Source: Dichetophora obliterata
Taxonomy: Eukaryota > Arthropoda > Insecta > Diptera > Sciomyzidae
Length of the DNA stretch: 64,000 bases
Direction: 5' to 3'
Assembly: GCA_963920525.1 (NCBI GenBank)
Contig: OY986436.1
Location: forward strand, 83,506,339-83,570,338
How positions within the stretch are numbered: position 1 is the first letter of the stretch; every line of letters begins with the position of its first letter. Shown here one piece after another: positions 34,901 through 45,929 of this stretch. The notes below the pieces were generated by a model, which saw only the letters and a program-made list of their open reading frames with translations, was not told the origin of the DNA and searched no databases. The position numbers and the translations under genes are program-made.

Positions 34901-36121
34901 AGTCAAATGAACTTCAAATATCAAAAATCTTAATATCTTGAGATTTTGATTTGATTTAGAACAACTGAGTATGCCACTAAGTTCTGCGACCGAAAATTAA
35001 GTTTATGTGTCTTGGAGTTTTTTGTGACTTTTCAAAAGTTGAAAATTTACCTACATAAAATATAATAAAATTTTGTATAATAATTTTGTGTGCTTTAAAT
35101 GAGTTAACATGGATGCCCAAATTAACACAAGCTAAGGACGGTTCTGAACAACATCCAAATTCATTCATTGTTCATTGACAGTTATCAAGATTATTTAAAA
35201 AAGTAAAGTTGACTCGGAAAATAATGTTTTTTCACCATAAATTTGTGAACCATAGAAATAGATGTCTAATTAAATGGGATAAGTTTACAAAAAGCAAAGT
35301 TAAGCATCTAACTAAATAAATGGTTTTTGGGATCCGTACTTTCATATAGAAACATCTGAAAACATATTAAGAGTTTTAGATCAACATAAATTTTCAAAAT
35401 AACGATATATTTTTCTGAAAACATATCGCTGTAACGCCACTGCAAGCTCCAAACACCGTTTGCTCTATATATAATGGGAACAACAAAAAACGCATGATTA
35501 TAAGATGCCCTTAGCAGTGAACACTGCATCTTGTTTAGATATCTATCCCCGCATGCATCCTCCAGTCGATGGTAGTTATCAACTACCATCTGTAAAATCT
35601 ATCATTTCATTGAGCGAGACTAATAAAATGCTTGTGAGCAAAAATGATGAAACAATGATCTGATTTCCAGACGCAAACGAGACAACCTGTCACGGTATCT
35701 CTTTGTGTGTACGTAAAGCGCCCTCTGGCAGTTTTTGAAATCGTGCCTGTAACAGCCATTTTCAGGTGTAGCATAATACGATTGAAGTGAGGTTTTTTAA
35801 GGCATGGTCATATTGAACATGTATGTGAACGACCGATTTGATAATTTTATGTTTCTATTTTAGACGTGACCGCTCAAATTTTGATAAACGATCGTTGGCA
35901 ATGATTAAGTTCAGTGAAAATCTGAGTATGAGATGTGACGGCTGGAGGAGAGATAAAAATTTGATTTGTTACCAATAAACCAGTTGAGCAAAGAGCAAAA
36001 ACGAGTTCGTAAACTCATACTGTTTGTCAAATAAGCGCAAGGATTGGATTTAAATTAGCTAAATTAACTATAGTTCTATTCTTCAGTTTTAAGAAAGAGT
36101 GCAGCAGGATGAAACACAATG
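31936..36121. other. 4.2 kb without a recognised gene
   Basis: AT-rich DNA. Minor features are a cluster of TACGAAT/ATTCGTA motifs (33395-33970), a perfect 10-base hairpin GATGGTAGTT...AACTACCATC near 35570, and a GCGCCCTCTG site at 35718. A 93-codon minus-strand frame at 35308-35589 starts MVVDNYHRLEDACGDRYL and has a fairly normal residue mix but no domain I recognise; it could be a piece of an unidentified exon. Confidence 0.35.
33395..33970. repeat. Cluster of TACGAAT / ATTCGTA motifs
   Basis: The heptamer TACGAAT or its complement occurs about a dozen times, in both orientations, in two groups (about 33395-33545 and 33835-33970) around a motif-poor centre. This is like the subterminal repeats of a degraded DNA transposon, but no ends or target duplication could be fixed. 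Confidence 0.45.
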
Positions 36122-36255
36122 GGTCTTAGTAATAAACATTTTAAAGTCGACTCTAAATTTAGTGTGAGCTTTTCTGACATTATTTCTTTAGAATTTGTTG
36201 TAAAAAAGCTTACACTAAATTTAGAGTCGACTTTAAAATAATTATTACTAAGGCC
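36122..36255. repeat. 134-base hairpin MITE-like repeat
   Basis: Arms of 52 bases (36122-36173 and 36204-36255) match at about nine in ten positions, for example AAAGTCGACTCTAAATTTAG and its complement, around a 30-base loop. The outer ends are GGTCTTAGTAATAA and, reversed, GGCCTTAGTAATAA. A short perfect-stem element of this size is typical of a MITE. No clear target duplication was found. Confidence 0.7.
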
Positions 36256-39160
36256 TATTATATCTTTACATAGCTAAAAATGCAGTATCTAAATACAGAA
36301 AAAATGTAAAACTCATATTTTACTAGGTTTTACTATTCTGACGAATTATATTTTTATAATTATTTCATTCCTTGTCTATAGAAAATTGGCTGTAAATTGA
36401 AGACATAAGTGATGTGTCGCAATAGCTGTTTTAAGTTTTAAAATTGTTTGTATGCACATAAGACCTTCAAACATACATAGAACACCGAAAATGCGACATT
36501 TCACCTCTATCTACTCATGTCTTTAATTGTGTGGCATTTTTGCTCACTTCTCGATAACGCCAGTATTGCTTAAGTATCTCTCTAAATCATCATCGTGTCG
36601 GTGTTTCAAGTTTTGAAAAAGGGTCAAGGATCTCAGTACCTTTGACGTGAATAAGGTTATAATCTTAATCTTTTACGCAACCGATGTTGAGTTGAGTAGC
36701 CTGATATTTATATAATTCCACTGGAGTCCATTGACCACTATAGAATATCAATATCTTTTTACATCCTTATAATCTGCTTATAAACTGTCTCTGAATAAAG
36801 TCGCTTACCTTCTCAATCCCATTTTGTTTCAATCGGTCATTTATTAGGTAATTCTGCTTGGGGCTCATAGCAGAAATACTGTGACAACCATGAACTTTGA
36901 CATTAATTAATACTATACAAATAATAATTTCTAGTTTGATTTTTATCAGCAATTCTATTTCGATTTTCAAATTCACGCACTATTTCTCCACACTGTCATT
37001 GTTTGTGTCAAGATTATTCTCTACCTAACTTCCGTCTTTCATTTAAGAGTGGCTACCAAAATAGTGGATGGTGTGAAACTCAACACCCAGTTCATTCGGA
37101 ACGTATTGCTGCTGCTTTAACCGTTTATAACATATTTTATGTTTTGCTTTTTGCACTGCTTCTATTTCTTACAATCTCTCTCCTCTTCTCTTTTTACTTT
37201 TCGTTTTATGGTTTTTCTTATTCATTCCATTATATTCGTTTTTATTTATGTTTTTTTTTCCATTTTCTTGACAAGACGTAAAGTCTATTAAGAAAGTCAA
37301 TCAATGTCTTTCAAGCTCGTCGACTTTGAGTCCTTTTCGTGGAAGGTAGAAAGGATGAAAGTGCAAAAGGACTCATTTAAACACCCAAAAGTGACTTGAG
37401 AAAACACCAAGTTGTAAGAACTTTCGCATAAAGTTGTTGTTCACTGAGTGACTGACAGACGTACTGAAGAACTGACTTAATGACTGACACGGTGACAGAT
37501 AGACAGCCATACAGACAGACAGCTAGGGCGGACAAGAGACTATGACGACTACCGAGTGAAGCAGTAGCGATGGAAAAAATGATTGAAAGGTGAATTCAAT
37601 GAACGAAGGAACGCAATGATAGAAAAAACCTAAATCGGATTTTCAGCACGCACGAAGCATTGAAAACCCGTTACGCCCAGACAGCTGGCTGGGTCAACGG
37701 TCAGTCAACGTCATCTTTGGCGCATGTGGGTTCGGTGTGAGTTTAACTAAGGAATAATAAAATACTGATGAAGATGACGATGACAACGACTTTTACATTT
37801 ATTTCAGCTGATTTTGGATAAAACATAAAAAAAACAACTAAAAAATCCAACTCAATGTGGAGCTGAGGCCTGAAGCACTAGCAGGACATTGAGAATTTAT
37901 TTTAAAAGTATCCTCAACACAGGAATTAATTAACATCAATGACAAAAAAGATATAAACCTTAAGCTGAACAAGAAAAACTTATGCTGAAGTATATAGAGA
38001 GCGTTCAAAAAGAAAATGTGAAAAGTATCTGGTGGGGTTTTTTCTGTTTTTTGGTGGAACACTGAAGAAGAAACACGAGTTCGTCAAACTTTATTCTCGC
38101 AATTCATTCAAAATGGCAGACATTGACGTTGATTGAATGTTTAATTTGACATTTGCAAATAAAAATTAAGAGAAAAAAAAATTGACAAAAATTTGGAATT
38201 AAAGAAGTAAAAGTTTAGCAAGTTGAATTAATTAAATATTTTACAATCGGCTACGCTTTAGCAAAGTTTACAAACTCACTTTTAACTAGAAGCTTTATTT
38301 TAAAGTCTGAAAACTTTTTTTAAAATAAACACTTTGTTGGAATCCTGACAGTTTTTATTTATGAAAAATTTAATATGTTTTGCAAAACGGTTTTTTAAAG
38401 ACAAAAATAATAGTATTTCTATTGAAAAGATGCGAAAAATTTCATTAAAAACTCTTTAAATATCTAAGCCCCCATAGCTAAGGCCGAAAGTGGTCTGAGG
38501 TCAAAATGATTTTAAAAATGCATAAAAAAATTGAGCATAAAACAATTATTATAATGATAGACTCAATCCACCTAATTGAAATTTATAGACTACAATAAAA
38601 TATTTTATACATTTTGTAGTGGTCGCAGGATTAGAAAATACTTTCTTCTGGTTTATTCTGCCTAAATTCCCTTTCGCCAGCTCTTTAATAAAGCCCCAGG
38701 CGCAGAAGTCTTTAAAGTGGTCAGCCAATATGCTAGGCTTTAAAATAAGAGAAGGACTTCTTTTAAACTTGAATCAAAATTACTGATTGATTCCTTTATT
38801 TAAAAATCCTTCCTTTTATACCTTCCTAAAAAATAATTTAAAACTATAAATAATATAAGGGATAATATAAAAAATAAAATAGTTAATTAGTGTGCGCGTA
38901 AGTAAATAATTAACGTTAATTTAGAATCTAGTGTTTGTAAACGTAACTTAAAATTTAGTGTTGGTAATTAATTAATTATATACATTACAGCTATATCTCC
39001 ATTTTTAAAGCGAAGCTTTTTACGCCTCGTTTTGTGGTTTGCTTGAGTGAAATCTCAAAAACGACACTTTTTCCATACACCTTTTTCTTTTTTGGAATTT
39101 TTGGTGTTTTTTGCTTGCGTCAATTACAACAAGAGCATATAAAATTAAAAATATTTCTAT
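36256..39160. other. 2.9 kb without a recognised gene
   Basis: No supported gene. A plus-strand frame of 92 codons at 37003-37281 is dominated by pyrimidine-rich sequence. Between about 37440 and 37535 there is a degenerate run of GACAGA/GACTGA units, a decayed microsatellite. The block 37300-37760 is GC-richer than its surroundings. Confidence 0.35.
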
Positions 39161-39165
39161 AACAG

Positions 39166-39240
39166 CAATGAGATTCGAACCCGTACCTTCACGATTGATA
39201 GTCCATCACGCTAGCATCTAATCCAAACCTCTTCGCTACG
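39166..39240 (-). repeat. tRNA-like SINE head
   Basis: On the minus strand, TGGATTAGATGCTAGCGTG is followed by an anticodon-arm-like GACTATCAATCGTGAAGGT and a good T-arm/box B, GGGTTCGAATCTC. The spacing is tRNA-like, but no acceptor stem or CCA-side match is evident, so a tRNA-derived SINE or tRNA pseudogene is more likely than a working gene. Confidence 0.45.
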
Positions 39241-39744
39241 TTAATTAGTTCATTCAATATTGAGTATTAACTGAAGCTATGTTGCAGTATATGACCAGAA
39301 TATATTGAAAGGATTGTGCATTAGCTATCCCACATATTCTATTATGAATGCGTGAAGCTATGATGCAGCAAATAACAATAATCGATAAAAAGCATTGGGT
39401 CTGTTCAGAAATGCATCACGATTTGCAGTATGCGCACAACTGGCATTTTTTTAGCTAAAAAAAATACATTTTAGAATGTTTGACGTTTGCAGTGCTGCGA
39501 AATAGGCCTTTTTCGAACATTGTGTTTATGCTAAAAAGCAGTTTGCGCATCATGAAGCATTTTAAAACAGACCCATTTTGCATTAGCTATTCAATTAGTT
39601 GAAAATTATAAAATGATGCCAATTGTTTTAGGTGTAGATTTTATTTGCGAATTCAGACATGAATCTTCATAAACACTTAAGGCAAGGCCGGTGGTCCAGT
39701 GCTCAAAAATTTAAGGTATTTTTAGAATTTTATTAAAAATTTAA

Positions 39745-40225
39745 AATTTTAAACAACGATATTTAAACTTAAAAGGTATGTTGTAAAACTTATTCATCAC
39801 AAAAAAGTTTTTAATTTAAAAAATTGTTGATCTTGTTCAAAATGACGCTCAATGAGACGCTCTCTAGGAAAAGGGGCATGGGCGGTGTTGCAGATTTTGA
39901 CTTTTCTATTTATCTGAAAAATAAAAACCAAAAATATTATTAATCACTATGAATGCAGCTATGGCTCATACCGATTTTCTACCGGTTATTAAGTGTAAAA
40001 TATACGATGTTTTTGAAATAAAACTTTGATTCTAGTTCGAGCGATGGCCACTGATATGAATTTCAGATGATTCGGCTAATAGCTTTTGTTTTTTCTACAA
40101 CACCATGCAAAAAAAAGTAGTTTCGAGTTAAATGAGTATAAAGAAAATGAATGTAGACGAAACACTGTGGCTCGACACCTACTAAAACGGCTGTAGAAGT
40201 GAAAATAACGTCAGAAAGACTCTAC
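39745..40225 (+). repeat. Dispersed ~500-base repeat, copy 1
   Basis: This segment and 57570-58085 share many blocks in the same order: ACGATATTTAAACTT, TGTTCAAAATG, ATTAATCACTATGAAT, GTAAAATATACGAT, TTTCAGATGATTC and CCTACTAAAACGGCTG. Divergence is substantial. No open frame or element ends are seen. Confidence 0.65.
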
Positions 40226-41394
40226 TTTTGAAATATAAAATAAAAATCAATTTTATAAAAATTCTAGGCCTTAAACTATGCCGTTTTGATAACTATAATT
40301 TGCGAATGATAAGCGATCCAAACATTTTCACCACACAATTAGGACAACTATTGATGTAATAATTGCTAGAAATATCGATGACATAACATCTATAATATAT
40401 ACGTTTGATATTTTCGATACTAAAAACCAATAATTTCATTAAATTTACAAAAATAATTAAAAATTAATTTAAAGTAACAATGTAAGGTACTAAAATTTAC
40501 TGGTGGGAATATTATTATTTTTAGTTAACATTATGGTATTGAAAATTTTTTTAATTAACAAATATTTTTATTAAAAAAACCATTGAATTATCAAACTTAT
40601 GAAACTGCAAAAAAGCTTCGCTTCTCTCGTGTGTCCAGCGACGCATCTGTTTTTCTTCTTTAACTTCATTACTAAAGTTACGTACGAATTAGAATTACTT
40701 ATTCAGAAAATTGTTCATACTTCGTAAATTTAAAAAAATGCATTTTTTATGCATATTGAAAGAGCTTTTTCGGCCTGTAATTTCTGACAGTTTATTTTAG
40801 TACAACTATTACACCAGCCAATATATTTACGGAAAAAATTATTTTTGGAGGTTTTTGTAAAATGCTTTAGCTCACTGGTGCTTTTGTTACAGACAAAATA
40901 TTTTTTGAACCGTTACAAAATAGATCACGTTTAATTTTAAAAGGAGTACAAATGGAATTTTTTTCCCCTCATACAAGTTGAGGCACCTTAATGTACATAC
41001 AGCTTATACTAATCTGCCTCTCTAATGCTAAAATCATCACGAAAAAGTGTCAGATTTTATAAATAGAGCTAGTTTTTTGGGACGTCCTCGTCGCTAAGTG
41101 TGTTATTCTTAGTTCATTTGGTTCTCATTTATGGTTTTCAGATGAACTATAAAAAAGGTTATAAAGCAAAGCGTGATTTATATAGTAATTATATAGCTTG
41201 TGAATACAATTTTCTTGAAATTTATATATGTATCATATCTTTTTGGTATAAATTTAGAAGCACGTGTGCTATTTTAAATACCTTATGGCCTATGCCAAAA
41301 AGTGTTTTTGATTTTTTCTATGACTTCTATTGCTTCTTGTTATGGTCCAGTAGTTTCGATATCTGATTTGATATCTCAGAAATTCTTAAATACC
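40226..41394. other. No gene seen
   Basis: AT-rich spacer; open frames near 41100-41480 have no recognisable domain. Confidence 0.35.
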
Positions 41395-41640
41395 TTAACT
41401 AATATTTTTAATCGCTCTTTTAGCACACTGAAAATCATCGAGAGTGCGCATTTCTTTATCACGGATGAGGTTGTGAAGAATTGAGGTACCACGGTGAAGA
41501 TTTGATTTCAAAACGTATTGCTGGTAGTTATCCAGCCCAATTTCTCGATCGGTAATAACAAGTTTAGCTACGAGTTCTCTTTTCCTTCTCTCGCCTCGAT
41601 AAGCGTCAGGATGACATCTGGTGTATGCGTTTCCGAAATA

Positions 41641-43174
41641 CAGTGACTCAAACAACTGACAACGTGTTTGCTTGTTCTGTATTGAAATGCTTATAACAAC
41701 AAAACTACTTTTCCGATCTTGCTTATCAAGCACTTGCTTCTTTGTTATTGTATTTTCTTTAAAATGAGTTCATGGGGAGAGCAATCTAAAAAACAGTTAT
41801 TTTTTTATTCTTAAATAAGTACAAAAAGTGTATGTGGTGAAATTTTTGTGTTCAATTATTTTACATCAGTGAATGCAGTTAAAAGCCAACAAAGGGAGAA
41901 TTGTTAGCTGGTAAGTAAATTTTTAACAGTTTTTATCAATTTTCAATAAATTTTTTATCATTTTTAAGAAAAAAAAGAAATGATTCGTCCGTTGCCGAAG
42001 AATATTGTGGAGTGCATACACCAGCTTTTAATGGAAGGTAAAAGATGTCGTGGAATAGCAGCATAACTCGACAACAGCAAAAGCGTCCTTATAAAAATGC
42101 GCAAAAATATGGCCTCACCGCCTCCAATTTGTGCAAGTGGACCGAAGAAAATCTTGGGTACAGAACAAAAACGGTTTATTCTCCGAGATCTGTTCCAGCA
42201 CAAAGTGAAGACGGCAATGCAAATCTTCAAAAAATTTATTCGATATGATAATTTATACTTGTCAGCAGTGACACTTAAAAAAAACTCCGTTCTGCTGGTT
42301 TGCGAGGTCGAGTAAAAGTGAAGAAAATTCTGCTTCCAAAACGTCCTTAAAAGCTTCGCTTTGACTACTCACTTGGACTATAGAGAAGGTCATGACTGGA
42401 AAAAGGCCATATTGTCGGATTAAGCCAAAATTAATTAGATGCGATCAAAGGGAAGCTAGTGGACTTGGCGAAAACTAGGAAACACTCTAAGGGCACGGCA
42501 CGTTTTGTAGCGGTAGTGTTATCTTGTGGGGATGTATAATGGCGGGGGGTGTTGGCACTGTATGGCAAATAGTTGGCAAGATGACTGCCAAGTATTACGC
42601 TGACATTTTGTCATCGAATCTCACTGATACTTGACGAAAATTTTATGTATAGACCTCAGATATTATGTTGCAACATGGCAATGATCCCAATCCCTCTACC
42701 AAAATAACTTAAAAAAGGCTTAAAGAAATCGGATTTAAAGTGCTGTCCTGGCCACCCCAGTCACCTGATCTCAATCTGATTGAACATTTTTGGGATGAGC
42801 TGAAAACAAGTGTAGTGGGTGTTCCAAGTTGCTTATATGAATTGTGGGGCATGTCGTGAAAGCTTGGGAAGTGATACCAACCAGTTTGTGCCAGAACCTA
42901 ATCGAAAGTATGTCACAAAACATTTAAATTTTAATTATTTAAGAAATTTTGTATTTTTTACTTAAACACAAACAATTGAGCACTTGCACTTTTTGCACTT
43001 ATTTGAGAATAAAAGGATAACGGTTTCTAAAATTGCTTTACCAATTACTCAGTTTAAAGAAAAAAAAATAAGAAATAAACAAAGCTTTTTGAGCAATATC
43101 GGATAAGTAGTTTTGCTGTTGTTAGCATTTGCATACAGAGTAATTAAACACGTGGTCAGTTGTTTGAGTCACTG
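41641..43174 (+). mobile_element. Tc1-like transposon inserted in a reading frame
   Basis: The ends CAGTGACTCAAACAACTGAC and its perfect complement are flanked by TA (41639-41640 and 43175-43176). The arms match for about 30 bases, through ACGTGTTT. The 1534-base element carries a plus-strand transposase with stops and altered catalytic residues. Confidence 0.92.
41980..42920 (+). pseudogene. Tc1-type DD34E transposase, catalytically dead
   Basis: The frame MIRPLPKNIVECIHQLLMEG with KRCRGIAA gives the N-terminal helix-turn-helix. Later blocks, in several frames, are ILRDLFQHKVKTAMQI, RFDYSLGL, the first catalytic site as LSD followed by a stop in place of Glu, the second as LQHGND where Gly replaces the catalytic Asp, and WPPQSPDLNLIEHFWDELK with the catalytic Glu. 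From the Gly to that Glu there are 34 residues, so the family is DD34E. Damage at two of three active-site motifs makes the copy inactive. Confidence 0.85.
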
Positions 43175-43299
43175 TATTCAGAAAAAATTACCTTTTGCAT
43201 AACAGCAGAAAAGAACTGATGCTTATAATTTTTTGCGAAACACCATATCGTAAGCACAAAAGTTTCTATTAAACGACTACAATAAAGATCCACTGGAAA

Positions 43300-44232
43300 T
43301 CATCGATTGCAAATCAAAAATTATCAATGAACAATGTATCAAAACGTTGGTTACTCAAGACTTTTTGATACAATTCCATTAGTTTAGGATTTGTTTCTTT
43401 GAATCGCTAATATGCAAGAAAATTTTGTACGTGTTTTTCTATTTCTCTTCTAATTCCCATACCTATGCTATAGTGTCCCACTGTATCTCTGTTATGATAG
43501 TTTTCAAGTATGTCAGTATGTTGGAACTTGGTAAAACTGATTGAACATTTATGCAATCATCGTCGTTATAACAATAGAGTAATCCCTCATTAATAACAAA
43601 GCCTTTTTGCAATCAGTATTTAAGGTGGTCAGGCTTTCTTTCAATGCAATAAATTGACTTTTTTCTTGACCAACAATTTCTTGTCGTGGTTCTAGTCCTT
43701 TTCTTGAAATATTGACATTAAATGAACATACATAACTGTTTTCTAAAGTTGCAATGCTAGTGTGTCGGCAATAACATTCGTCTTCTCTGATCTATAGTCC
43801 ATATTTAAATGATAAGGTGAAAGTAGATAGCCCTTCTGGCTAAGCATCCAGTTTAAAATTTAATGGTCAAAGTTCTAACATAATACGCACCGCTACGTTG
43901 GATACATCATATTGAATTTTACACTTTTTACAAAAAATTTTAAAGAAGCTACCTCATAAGTCCTTTTGTACCAAATTTGGTCTTAATGCAAGATAGCAAT
44001 TTTTTCGATTTGGACACACTGTGGTGCGGTAGAATGCCTAAATCTGCCACTGATCAAATGCGATCAAAAACTTTAGGCTCCCCTGTTCATTTACCTAAGA
44101 ATTCAATTATGTGCACTAAAAATTTTAATTTTAATATAATTAAAAAAAGGATTTGTGTACGAAATGAAAATTTTTATTATTCAGATTGTTTTGTGATATA
44201 TTTGATGAATATTATCATAACATATCCATATC
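43300..44232. other. No gene seen
   Basis: AT-rich DNA with short open frames. A 100-codon plus-strand frame at 43977-44279 has no recognisable domain. Confidence 0.35.
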
Positions 44233-44454
44233 TTAAAAGTTGCGATATTTCAAACCTTGAAATGCAAATTGTTCGATGATTTCATCATAATGAAAGGAAT
44301 GTGCAATATCATATTCAATCGATATTGTGTCTAAGGTGTTTAATCGATCTTGTGTTATTAAATTTCGAAGATAATTTTTAAAAACCTTTAATTTAGAAAA
44401 ACTTATTTCAGCTGATGCAACCGACATAGGACTTTTTAAACCTTTCGACCCCAA
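44233..44454 (-). pseudogene. hAT transposase C-terminal dimerisation domain
   Basis: The minus-strand translation has SVASAEISFSKLKVFKNYL followed by TQDRLNTLDTISIEYDI, the hAT dimerisation block, here of the kind with FSKLK.IK.YLR...Q.RL..L. The usual Arg of AERSFS is Ile. The frame ends at 44233 after GLKYRNF. Upstream sequence on the minus strand does not continue the protein and no terminal repeats are seen, so only the last exon-sized piece survives. It belongs to a different hAT lineage from the fragment at 22840. Confidence 0.75.
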
Positions 44455-44984
44455 CGTTGCCTGTTATTTTTTTAGTATTTTATTTTTGTTTACTGAAACG
44501 CTATGATAACGGTACTTAAATATGTATACATGATCAAATAAAAACGCGTTTTTGAATCAACAGACTACAGCTAGGTTCAGTCCTTAACCTTCAGAAAAGG
44601 TTAAATTGGAAATGTTTCGAAGTTAAATTTTTAAAAGTTTGCGTTTTCTAAAAATTTTCTTAGTAAAAGTAACCTAATCTAGAGCCAAAACGGATGGCTG
44701 TGGCATCTTAAAATTTTTATAATACACTTTTTTAAAAGTAAAAAAAATTTGTTCGTATCACAGAAAAAAGGTTGGGGTGAATGGGTTAATACAATTATAT
44801 ATTTGCATTTCAAACTGCCATTATGTAAGCTTTCTACGAAGAAATATTAAAAACCAAAAAATAAAAAAGTCAAATTTTTAATAAGGCTTTTTTAGATTTG
44901 CGTAGTGATTAAATAGCACTATATTAAGTACAAACAATTCCAAAATAGTCCCTAAGGATTTACAGAAATAAGCAAAAAAATGAA

Positions 44985-45290
44985 GTGATTTTTGACTTGA
45001 ATTACAAAATTTGCAAAACTCTCTGAATTGGGGAAGACTTTTTGTATATAGTTTTTTTAGGAAGGGTTTGAAATAATATAAGTTTATTTTCAAGTGATAA
45101 AATTTAAAAATCTTCTGTTTTTTTTATTAGGCGTTTTGATCTGGCGTTACGTTACTTAAATTTCCATTGCAGTTCAATTGGGTAATTAAGTAATTAGGTT
45201 TTTAAGTAAGAATGTAAGTTAAAAATTTAAAAACAAATTAAATATACTTTTCTTTCCTTGCCTCAACCATTTTTTAACTTTCTTTAGCCA
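44985..45290 (-). repeat. Dispersed repeat, inverted relative to 59340-59620
   Basis: Blocks such as CAAAACTCTCTGAATTGGG, GATCTGGCGTTACGTTAC, CCATTGCAGTTCAATTGGGT and CTTGCCTCAACCATTTTTTA have complements in the same relative order at 59340-59620. Two copies of one family thus lie in opposite orientation 14 kb apart. Confidence 0.65.
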
Positions 45291-45929
45291 ATTCCTTCCA
45301 TTCTTATAAAAACAAAAAAGCTTGCGAAACATTTACTAAACATTTACGAAAAAGAGAAACTACATTTGTGAAACAATAAAGACGATTTGATTATCATGGT
45401 TAATTAATTTATGTAGAAATTACTTTAATTAATAAAATTAAAATGTTTCTCTTAGATAATATCATAAAATATTAGGTTTCCAATAAGTTTTAATTTTTAG
45501 GTCACGGTAGTTTCTTCTGTGGAAATGGCCATTTGCAATAACAGCATTTGGCAAAAAATTCTTTTTACCGTTTGCTTTAATGTCATTTAGAACATCGAAT
45601 ATATTTCGATTTTTAAGTGAATTTAATTAATTGTTATTACAATTTTTTTTCGTGTGTTTAATTGATTTTAAATAACTTTTAAATAACATTTTTAAAGAGT
45701 TTTATAGACGAACTAAAAAAGTTTTCTTACTCATTTACCAGACATTTCAAATCCAGTCATTTGTTCATTTCTGGACAAAACTTATTGGATTATTTTAATT
45801 AGGAATTATAAAGGAATTGTTAGACTACTTTTTTGTACTTACTTTTTGATAACTTACCTTCTTACTTATTCTGAAATTTATTGTAACTCTCCAACAGAGA
45901 CTGATTAAAACTATCAAACGAAGGAAGTG

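Larger units (their letters stand above)
41395..43299 (-). pseudogene. Unidentified minus-strand ORF split by a Tc1 insertion
   Basis: If the Tc1-like element (41641-43174) and one TA are removed, the flanks join into one open minus-strand frame of about 120 codons. It runs from just after a TGA at 43300-43302 through CFAKNYKHQFFSAVMQKVIF on the right side, crosses the site as SEYFGNAYTRCHPDAYRGE, and ends DFQCAKRAIKNIS at 41395. The residue mix is like a real protein: basic, with GERRKRELVAKLVITDREIG in the middle. I do not recognise the family. It may be a host exon or part of an older transposon. The insertion interrupts it, so it is now inactive unless an intact copy exists elsewhere. Confidence 0.5.

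Noticed and set aside
37003..37281. 92-codon plus-strand frame with an apparent signal or membrane segment
   Set aside because: The hydrophobicity comes from a pyrimidine-rich tract (TTTT/CTTC), with no homology or conserved motif visible.
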